In this document: positions 1 to 5,389 of the stretch, one piece after another
How positions within the stretch are numbered: position 1 is the first letter of the stretch
Layout: each line of letters begins with the position of its first letter
Assembly (NCBI GenBank): GCA_028869495.1
Contig: JAGWRY010000277.1
Location: 1 to 6,331, forward strand
DNA: 6,331 nt
From: Elusimicrobiota bacterium
GTDB taxonomy: Bacteria > Elusimicrobiota > Elusimicrobia > UBA1565 > UBA9628
Reading direction: 5' to 3'
Translations under genes and position numbers: made by a program
Notes under the pieces: model-generated
What the model was told of the DNA's origin: nothing
The model's database searches: none
What the model saw: only the letters and a program-made list of their open reading frames with translations

Positions 1-1
1 C

Positions 2-2254
2 GAGTCCGGCGCGCGGGGCGAGCGCCTCTTCGGCGCGCTTCCCGCGGCGCTGACGGCGGCGGCCGGCGCGCTCGCCTTCCCGGCGCAGGCCCTGCTCGCG
101 GTTCCGCTGGTGCTGATCTCGCTGGTCCTGCACGAGATCGGCCACGCGAAGGCCGCGGCCGCCCTCGGCGACCCGACGGCGAGCCTGCAGGGGCGGGCGA
201 GCTTCAACCCGCTCCAGTGGTGGCGCCACGTCGACCCGCTGATGACGCTCGTGATGCCGGCCGCGACGTACTTCCTGACCGGCCTGATCTTCGGCGGGGC
301 CAAGCCGGTGCCGGTCGACTCCTCCTACTTCAAGAGCCCGGTCCGGGACATGGCGAAGGTCGCGCTGGCCGGCCCGGCGACGAACCTGGGCCTGGCCGGC
401 CTGGGCGCGCTCGCCTACGCGGGCGCGGTCGCGGGCGGCCTCGGCGCGGCGGTCCTCGGGGCGCTGACGCTCTTCGTCTTCGTCAACGTCCTGCTGGCCG
501 TCTTCAACATGGTCCCGGTGCGCCCGCTCGACGGCGGGCACGTGCTGGCGGCGCTGCTGCCCGCGCGGGCCTCGGCGCGCCTCGACGCGCTCTACGCGAA
601 GCTCGGGCCGCTGGCGCTCCTGCCGATCGTCGCGCTCGCGCTCCTCGGCGGCGGGACGATCCTCGCCGCGGCGGCGGGCCTGACGCACTTCCTGCTGGGG
701 GCCGCGACCGCGGTCGCCGGCGTGCAGATGGCGGGGGCGTTCCTGCCCGCGGCGGCGGCGCTCGGCATGGCGCTGGGCATGGTCAAGACGCCCGGGCCGG
801 CCCGGCTCGCGCCGGCCGGCGGCGAGCCGGCGCCGGTCGCGGCGTCCTCCGGCGGCCGCACGGTCGAGCTGGTCGTGCGCTTCGCCGACGCGCGGCGCCT
901 GACGCGCGACATCCACCTGTCGCAGGTGGACCCGTCGGCCGCCGGCTACGTGCGCGCCTACCAGTCCGTCCAGCAGTCGCTGGTCGGCGAGCTGGGGGCG
1001 GCGGGGCTGAGCCCCGACCTGATGGCCGAGTACAACGCGACGCCGATCGCCTCCTACCGCCGCATCAACGCGGCGACGATCCGCCTGGACGCGTCGAAGG
1101 CGGCGGAGTTCGAGGCGATGCTGCGCGCGCGCGGCGACGCGGTCTACCCGAACGAGCGCCGCCGCATCATCGCGCCGATCCCCGTCGCGCCGTCGCCGGA
1201 GGGCGCGGCCGCGCCCGGCCCGGTGTCGATGGAGGAGAACCTCCGGATCACCGGCGCCGACGCCGTCCACGAGATCGCGCGCGGGCTCTGGGGCGACCCG
1301 GACATGAACCCCTGGCGCCGCGCCCTGCGGCGCCTGCTCGGGCATTCCGGGCCGGTCCAGCCGGCCTTCGCGGTCGTCGACAGCGGCGCGGACCTGTCGC
1401 ACCCTCTCCTCAAGCGCGTCAAGGAGGTCAAGAACATGACCTCCGGCGAGAACAAGGACGACATCGGCCACGGGTCCTGGGTGACCAGCATGGTCCTCAA
1501 CTACGCGCCGTGGGCGAAGAACGTCACCCACTACAAGACCTTCACCGACGGCGGCGCGACGCTCGACGACATCCTGAAGTCGCTCAACACCGCGGCCAAC
1601 GACGGCGCGCTCGTGATCTCGAACTCCTGGGGCTCCGACGACGGCGATCCGGACAGCCCGGACACCCTGCTGGCCAAGAAGCTGGCCGCCGAGGGCCGGA
1701 TCGTCGTCTTCGCGGCGGGCAACGCGGGCCCGGGCAAGAACACGGTCGGCTCCCCGGCGATCGCCTACTACAAGGACCCGCAGACCGGCGCGATCCGCGT
1801 CGTCTCCGTCGCCGCGACCGACCGGAACAAGAAGGTCGTCTACTTCTCCTCGCGCGGCCCCGGCTCGCCGAAGACGGCCGCTCAGGCCGGCTACCCGCAT
1901 CGACCGGACCTCTCCTCGGTCGGCTACGAGACCGAGGGCGCCTGGCCGGCCGCGCTCGGCGACGCGACGCGCACGGACCCGGTCCTGGGCGCGCTGAAGG
2001 CGATCTCCGGCACCTCGATGTCCACGCCGACCGTCGCGGGCGCGATGATGATGCTCGCGATGCTCTTCGGCGTCACCTCGGTCGGCCCGGCCCTGGACGC
2101 GGTCGTCGACGCGGTGATGTCCACGCTCGAGCCGATCCCCGGCCAGGGCTCCGACGACGAGGGCGGCGGCTTCCTGAACGTCGGCGCCGCCTACCGCCGG
2201 CTGGTCCAGGCGCTCGGCGCCCCCGGCCGCGCGGCCGCGAGGAGCGCGAAATGA
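2..2254 (+). CDS. Membrane M50 site-2-type metalloprotease fused to a subtilisin-like S8 serine protease (5' partial)
   Basis: The frame is open from the left edge with no stop, and the first possible start in the window (GTG at 110) would cut into the helix carrying the zinc motif, so the gene begins upstream. Seen: hydrophobic segments at about 29-136, 236-301, 353-439 and 446-514; HEIGH at 131-145 (zinc ligands and catalytic Glu); AKPVPV at about 299-316; and NMVPVRPLDGGH at 506-541, with the third zinc ligand Asp at 530. This is the M50 site-2 protease core. A further hydrophobic run of about 60 residues (605-781) and a Pro/Ala linker follow. Positions 857-1177 resemble a subtilisin propeptide (I9-like). 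The S8 domain covers about 1238-2210, with Asp at 1379 (VVDSG), His at 1469 (GHGS), oxyanion Asn at 1721 (AAGNAGP) and Ser at 2015 (GTSMSTP). Known: M50 enzymes cut within membranes, and S8 enzymes cut soluble or exposed chains. Inferred: one enzyme makes two successive cuts, as site-1/site-2 pairs do. The side of the membrane holding the S8 domain is unclear. Both domain calls are firm; the joint role is a hypothesis. Confidence -1.
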   Translation, partial: ESGARGERLFGALPAALTAAAGALAFPAQALLAVPLVLISLVLHEIGHAKAAAALGDPTASLQGRASFNPLQWWRHVDPLMTLVMPAATYFLTGLIFGGAKPVPVDSSYFKSPVRDMAKVALAGPATNLGLAGLGALAYAGAVAGGLGAAVLGALTLFVFVNVLLAVFNMVPVRPLDGGHVLAALLPARASARLDALYAKLGPLALLPIVALALLGGGTILAAAAGLTHFLLGAATAVAGVQMAGAFLPAAAALGMALGMVKTPGPARLAPAGGEPAPVAASSGGRTVELVVRFADARRLTRDIHLSQVDPSAAGYVRAYQSVQQSLVGELGAAGLSPDLMAEYNATPIASYRRINAATIRLDASKAAEFEAMLRARGDAVYPNERRRIIAPIPVAPSPEGAAAPGPVSMEENLRITGADAVHEIARGLWGDPDMNPWRRALRRLLGHSGPVQPAFAVVDSGADLSHPLLKRVKEVKNMTSGENKDDIGHGSWVTSMVLNYAPWAKNVTHYKTFTDGGATLDDILKSLNTAANDGALVISNSWGSDDGDPDSPDTLLAKKLAAEGRIVVFAAGNAGPGKNTVGSPAIAYYKDPQTGAIRVVSVAATDRNKKVVYFSSRGPGSPKTAAQAGYPHRPDLSSVGYETEGAWPAALGDATRTDPVLGALKAISGTSMSTPTVAGAMMMLAMLFGVTSVGPALDAVVDAVMSTLEPIPGQGSDDEGGGFLNVGAAYRRLVQALGAPGRAAARSAK

Positions 2255-2646
2255 CCGCCTCCCCGATGTTCATCGTCGAGGACGACGACCACTTCCGCGA
2301 GACCTTCATCGACGTGATGTCGCTGAAGGGCGTCGAGGTCGAGGGCGCGCGCAACGGCGCCGAGGCGATCAAGGCCCTGAAGATCTCGCACCCGGCCGTC
2401 ATCATCATGGACGTCCAGCTCCCGGACGTGCACGGCTTCGACCTGTGCCGGCGCGTCAAGCGCCTGGCCGGCTGCGAGGACACGCCGGTGATCTTCGTCT
2501 CCGCGTCGACGCAGTACTCGGACCCGCGCGACCGCGCCGAGGGCCTGCAGGCCGGCGCGTCGCAGTTCCTGCCCAAGCCGATCCCGCCCGAGCGCCTGTG
2601 GGCCGAGATCGAGTCCGTGCTCGGCGCGCGCCGCCGCCCGAGCTGA
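2251..2646 (+). CDS. Single-domain response regulator (receiver domain only)
   Basis: This 131-residue protein is a CheY-like receiver domain with no DNA-binding or enzymatic output domain. Seen: acidic pocket E10-D11-D12, phospho-acceptor D54 in the strand IIMDVQLPD, S84 at the conserved Thr/Ser position, F106 where an aromatic switch residue is usual, and K109 followed by Pro (LPKPI). All residues needed for phosphorylation by a histidine kinase are present. The ATG overlaps the upstream stop as ATGA, and GAGGAG at 2239-2244 lies 6 nt before it, so translation is probably coupled to the protease fusion and the two form an operon. No kinase gene is visible here. The same frame stays open far upstream, but that stretch is an Arg/Gly/Ala-rich shadow of the protease gene. 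The partner of the phosphorylated form is unknown. It could act by protein-protein contact, possibly with the protease, but nothing in the sequence proves this. Confidence -1.
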   Translation: MTASPMFIVEDDDHFRETFIDVMSLKGVEVEGARNGAEAIKALKISHPAVIIMDVQLPDVHGFDLCRRVKRLAGCEDTPVIFVSASTQYSDPRDRAEGLQAGASQFLPKPIPPERLWAEIESVLGARRRPS

Positions 2647-2676
2647 CCCCGCGCCGAATCGTTGCGTGTCTCCCGG

Positions 2677-2705
2677 CGCGCGCCCCCGGCCGCAACGGGC
2701 GCGCG
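2677..2705 (+). terminator. GC-rich hairpin downstream of the response regulator, possible weak terminator
   Basis: CGCGCGCCC (2677-2685) and GGGCGCGCG (2697-2705) form a perfect 9-bp stem with an 11-nt loop, 30 nt after the response-regulator stop and just before the next promoter. This position suits transcript termination or 3'-end protection. The bases that follow (GCTTGTCATT) are not a U-tract, so it is not a canonical rho-independent terminator. An alternative stem, CGTTGCG (2660-2666) with CGCAACG (2691-2697), competes for part of the same sequence. Confidence -1.
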
Positions 2706-2707
2706 GC

Positions 2708-2738
2708 TTGTCATTAAAAGAAGAAAAGCGTGTATAAT
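2708..2738 (+). promoter_or_regulatory. Sigma70-type promoter for the beta-barrel/caspase operon
   Basis: TATAAT at 2733-2738 is a perfect -10 box. TTGTCA at 2708-2713 is a fair -35 box, but the 19-bp spacer is longer than the ideal 17. The spacer is an A/G tract (2715-2728) and is one of the few AT-rich stretches in the window. Transcription would start near 2745, giving a leader of about 48 nt that contains a short hairpin (CCCGG 2751-2755, CCGGG 2759-2763) and the ribosome-binding site of the next gene. The -10 box is clear; the -35 assignment is less certain. Confidence -1.
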
Positions 2739-2792
2739 CACTGCGCGCCGCCCGGACGCCGGGACGACGCGAGACGACTGCAGGGGGGAATC

Positions 2793-3572
2793 ATGAAAAC
2801 CACTCGCGCCTTCGCGGCCGCGGCGCTCGCCGCCGCCTTCGCGACGGCCGGAGCCGGGACCGCGCGCGCCGCCGTGCGCGACGCGTCCGTGCCGAACAAC
2901 TTCGTCAACGTCTACGTCGGCTTCAACAAGATGAGCAACACCGACATCCACGTCGACGCGACGCCGTCTCTTTACGGCCTCGGAGGCGGCAACAAGGCCT
3001 CGATCGACTTCAACAACGCCCAGATGAACAACACGGTCTGGGGCGGCTTCGGGATGGGGCACTGGATCAAGCAGTATCCGTTCTCGATCGGCTTCTCCGG
3101 GACGATGGACTTCTTCCCGGCCTCCGTCAAGGAGCAGACGTTCCCGAACACCAGCTACACGATCGACGGCGTCCCGCAGACCCCCACGACGTTCACGAAG
3201 TACCAGACCGACATCTTCCAGGTCGTGCCGGCCTTCAACCTGATCGCGGGCGTGCCGCTCGGCATCGCGCGGGTCTACGGCGGCATCGGCCCGGCCCTGT
3301 TCATGTCGATCTACTCGTTCACGATGAAGGGGGGCAGCGCGCCCAACAGCCAGGTCACCGCGTTCGGCGCCAACGTCGGCTTCAACGCCTTCTTCGGCGG
3401 CGACTTCTTCATCACGAAGAACTGGTCGGCCTTCGTCGAGGGCAAGTACTCGCAGGTCAACAACCTGTCCTTCACGCCGGACCCGAGCCAGATCGGCGGG
3501 CGCAACCTGACCGAGACCTACAAGTCGCTGGTCACCCAGCGCGTCGCCGTCGGCGCGTCGTACCACTTCTGA
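2793..3572 (+). CDS. Secreted outer-membrane beta-barrel protein
   Basis: This 259-residue protein begins at the ATG at 2793, behind a purine-rich ribosome-binding site (AGGGGGGAA, 2782-2790). An in-frame GTG at 2730 would place the start in the promoter -10 box, so it is rejected. Seen: a signal peptide with basic start (MKTTR), an Ala-rich hydrophobic core and a cleavage site after about residue 26 (ARA/AV). The mature part has no cysteine and consists of alternating polar/aromatic strands with Gly/Asn/Ser-rich turns. It ends in SYHF: a terminal Phe is the usual recognition signal for barrel assembly in the outer membrane. The length and pattern fit a small barrel of about 8-10 strands of the OmpA/OprF-like fold class, but no specific family is recognised. 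The caspase-like lipoprotein gene starts 4 nt downstream, so the two are almost certainly co-transcribed. Function (porin, structural or receptor) is unknown. The envelope location is well supported. Confidence -1.
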   Translation: MKTTRAFAAAALAAAFATAGAGTARAAVRDASVPNNFVNVYVGFNKMSNTDIHVDATPSLYGLGGGNKASIDFNNAQMNNTVWGGFGMGHWIKQYPFSIGFSGTMDFFPASVKEQTFPNTSYTIDGVPQTPTTFTKYQTDIFQVVPAFNLIAGVPLGIARVYGGIGPALFMSIYSFTMKGGSAPNSQVTAFGANVGFNAFFGGDFFITKNWSAFVEGKYSQVNNLSFTPDPSQIGGRNLTETYKSLVTQRVAVGASYHF

Positions 3573-3576
3573 TCCG

Positions 3577-4947
3577 ATGAACCGGAGCCTGGCGGCCGCG
3601 GCGGCGATCGTTTTCGTCTTCGCCGCGGCCGCCTGCGCGCCCCGGGGCTTCGTCGAGACGACCGCCAACGTCATCGACGAGATGACGGCCTTCCGCCAGG
3701 CGCGCGAGGCCAACACGCGCGCGGCCTGGCAGTCCTTCATCGACCAGTACCCGGACAGCCAGAAGGCCCAGCAGGCGCGGCAGTGGCTGGACGCGATGCC
3801 GTCCGACTCGTCGGCCGAGAACGCGCGGATGCAGGCCGAGGTCGCGAAGGCCGAGGCCGAGCGCGCGGCGCGCGAGCAGGCCGCGCAGGACGAGGCGGCC
3901 AAGCAGGCGGCGCTGAAGGCCCAGCAGGAGCAGGAGGCCCAGCGGATCGCGCAGGAGAAGGCCCAGCAGCAGGCCCTCGTCGCGCAGGCCCAGCAGGTGC
4001 AGGTCTCGACGCAGGCGGCGGCGCTGATCGCCGAGCTCCAGGAGAAGATGAAGGAGCTGGACCAGCGCGAGGCGGAGCTGGCCGCGCGCGAGGCCGCGCT
4101 GGACGCCAGCGCGACGAAGGCGGCCGCGGATCCCGACGTGGACGTCCCGCCGAGCGGCGGCCTGCCGCAGAGCCCGGAGAACTTCGCGGTCGTCATCGGC
4201 ATCGACAAGTACCGCGACATCGGCGCCGAGGCGGATTACGCGGAGCGCGACGCGCGCTCGATGATGCTCTACCTGCGCGACTATCTGGGCTTCCCGGAGC
4301 AGAACATCAAGCTGCTGACCGGCGCGCACGCGGCCGGCTCCGACTTCCGCAAGATCCTCGAGCTGTGGCTGCCGCTGCAGGTGACGCCCGAGTCGAAGGT
4401 CTTCGTGTTCTACTCGGGGCACGGCGCGCCGGACGCGAAGAACAGCCAGGCCTACCTGCTGCCCTACGACGGCGACCCGAACGCGCTGGCGCTGACCGGC
4501 TACCCGCTCAAGAAGCTCTACGCGGACCTCGACGCCTTGCCCGCCAAGGAGACGCTCGTCGCCCTCGACAGCTGCTTCTCGGGCGCCGGCGGGCGCTCGG
4601 TCGTCGCGCGCGGCGCGCGCCCTCTGATCACGCACGTGCAGACCGGCCTGCTCGACCCGAAGAAGAACGTCACCGTCTTCGCGGCCGCCTCCGGCGACCA
4701 GATCACCGGCGCCTACGACCCGCAGAAGCACGGCCTGTTCACGTACTACTTCCTGCGCGGCCTGCGCGGCGAGGCCGACGCGAACAAGGACGGCTGGGTC
4801 ACGGTCGACGAGGAGTACGCGTACCTGAAGAAGAACGTGACGATCCAGGCCAACCGCGACTCGCGCGAGCAGACGCCCCAGCTCCTGCCCGAGGAGTCGC
4901 TGGTCAAGGGCCGCGGCGACGAGAGGCTCGCGAAGGTTTCGGACTGA
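3577..4947 (+). CDS. Caspase-like (C14) lipoprotein with coiled coil and EF-hand loop
   Basis: This 456-residue protein is a probable envelope-anchored cysteine protease. Seen: a lipoprotein-type signal (residues 1-20, hydrophobic core ending AAAAC, lipidated Cys20; Ala rather than Leu at -3, so the lipobox is not ideal). Ala21 follows, which by the E. coli rule would favour outer-membrane sorting. Residues 39-75 resemble one helical-repeat unit (AWQSFIDQYPDSQKAQQA). Residues 80-180 are Ala/Glu/Gln-rich and probably coiled coil. The caspase-like domain spans about 200-390 (FAVVIGIDKY), with catalytic His282 in YSGHG and Cys333 in LDSCFSG. DANKDGWVTVDE (401-412) fits the 12-residue EF-hand calcium loop at every ligand position. 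Known: bacterial C14 proteins include metacaspase-like and orthocaspase-like enzymes, many requiring Ca2+. No clear ribosome-binding site precedes the ATG, so translation probably depends on reinitiation after the barrel gene 4 nt upstream. Substrate and trigger are unknown. It could also act as a scaffold, though the dyad is intact. Confidence -1.
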   Translation: MNRSLAAAAAIVFVFAAAACAPRGFVETTANVIDEMTAFRQAREANTRAAWQSFIDQYPDSQKAQQARQWLDAMPSDSSAENARMQAEVAKAEAERAAREQAAQDEAAKQAALKAQQEQEAQRIAQEKAQQQALVAQAQQVQVSTQAAALIAELQEKMKELDQREAELAAREAALDASATKAAADPDVDVPPSGGLPQSPENFAVVIGIDKYRDIGAEADYAERDARSMMLYLRDYLGFPEQNIKLLTGAHAAGSDFRKILELWLPLQVTPESKVFVFYSGHGAPDAKNSQAYLLPYDGDPNALALTGYPLKKLYADLDALPAKETLVALDSCFSGAGGRSVVARGARPLITHVQTGLLDPKKNVTVFAAASGDQITGAYDPQKHGLFTYYFLRGLRGEADANKDGWVTVDEEYAYLKKNVTIQANRDSREQTPQLLPEESLVKGRGDERLAKVSD

Positions 4948-4954
4948 CGCGCGC

Positions 4955-4983
4955 TTGACACTCCCCGGCGCTCCTGCTATCAT
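4955..4983 (+). promoter_or_regulatory. Near-consensus sigma70-type promoter for trxA
   Basis: TTGACA (4955-4960, perfect -35) and TATCAT (4978-4983, one mismatch in the -10) are separated by exactly 17 bp. The promoter begins 7 nt after the stop of the caspase-like gene, with no visible terminator between. Transcription would start near 4990, leaving a leader of about 27 nt. This suggests strong constitutive expression of trxA, and perhaps of polA by read-through. Confidence -1.
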
Positions 4984-5016
4984 GAATTTCGGAGACGTTC
5001 CTCCCGGAGAACCCCG

Positions 5017-5343
5017 ATGGCCGAAATCCAGCTGACCGACGACACCTTCGACAAGGAGGTCCTGCAGAGCTCCCAGCCCGTGCTGGTCGACTTCTGGGCG
5101 CCCTGGTGCGGTCCGTGCCGGATGCTGTCCCCGGTCGTCGAGGAGCTCGCCAAGGAGTACGCGGGCAAGGTCAAGGTCGCCAAGCTCAACACCGACGACC
5201 ACCCGAACGCCCCGGGCCGCTTCCGCATCTCCGCGATCCCGACCCTGCTGTTCTTCAAGGGCGGCCAGCTCGTCGAGCAGCGCGTCGGCGTGCAGTCGAA
5301 GGCCGACATCAAGAAGCTGCTCGACGGCCTGCTCGCCTCTTAA
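5017..5343 (+). CDS. trxA: Thioredoxin
   Basis: This is a 108-residue cytoplasmic thioredoxin, the normal length for the family. It reduces disulfides in target proteins and is itself reduced by thioredoxin reductase. Seen: the active site W30-C31-G32-P33-C34 inside VDFWAPWCGPC, the buried Asp25, Lys56, and the cis-proline Pro75 in SAIPTLLFF, all in standard positions. There is no signal peptide. The ATG is preceded by GGAGA (5006-5010) at a good distance, and a near-consensus promoter lies directly upstream. The preceding caspase-like protein is predicted to be exported, so a direct functional link with this cytoplasmic protein is unlikely. The next gene, polA, follows after 46 nt and may share the transcript. 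No anomalies were seen, and the assignment is secure. Confidence -1.
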   Translation: MAEIQLTDDTFDKEVLQSSQPVLVDFWAPWCGPCRMLSPVVEELAKEYAGKVKVAKLNTDDHPNAPGRFRISAIPTLLFFKGGQLVEQRVGVQSKADIKKLLDGLLAS

Positions 5344-5389
5344 GCCGCCCGCCGTTTTCGCCGCCCCGCCGTCCCTCGACCCACGGTCG

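Noticed and set aside
217..2250. Upstream extension of the response-regulator frame
   Set aside because: It encodes an Arg/Gly/Ala-rich shadow of the protease fusion. The real start is the ATG at 2251, with a good ribosome-binding site and immediate receiver-domain homology.
2730..2792. GTG at 2730 as the start of the beta-barrel gene
   Set aside because: It overlaps the -10 box and would put 21 polar residues before a clear signal peptide. The ATG at 2793 has a ribosome-binding site.
3820..4110. Repetitive GAG/GCC/CAG-rich DNA as a candidate repeat element
   Set aside because: The repetition reflects the Ala/Glu/Gln heptad-like coiled coil of the lipoprotein and stays in frame. No direct repeat units of constant length were seen.
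2073..4220. Very long antisense open frame of about 715 codons
   Set aside because: It runs antisense to four well-supported genes. Its composition is Ala/Ser/Arg-rich with low-complexity Cys/Ala runs mirroring the coiled-coil codons, and it has no recognisable domain. Long shadow frames are expected at this GC content.
4982..5035. Small frame of 17 codons starting in the trxA leader region
   Set aside because: Its ATG lies within the -10 box, upstream of the expected transcription start, so it would not be in the mRNA.
3532..5202. Antisense open frame of about 556 codons
   Set aside because: It is Arg/Leu/Val/Gly-rich and lies opposite the caspase-like and thioredoxin genes. No motifs were seen.
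5344..5389. Possible terminator between trxA and polA
   Set aside because: The spacer has a C/G-rich run with TTTT but no stem before it, and only a 5-bp hairpin at the polA start. Nothing resembles a rho-independent terminator.
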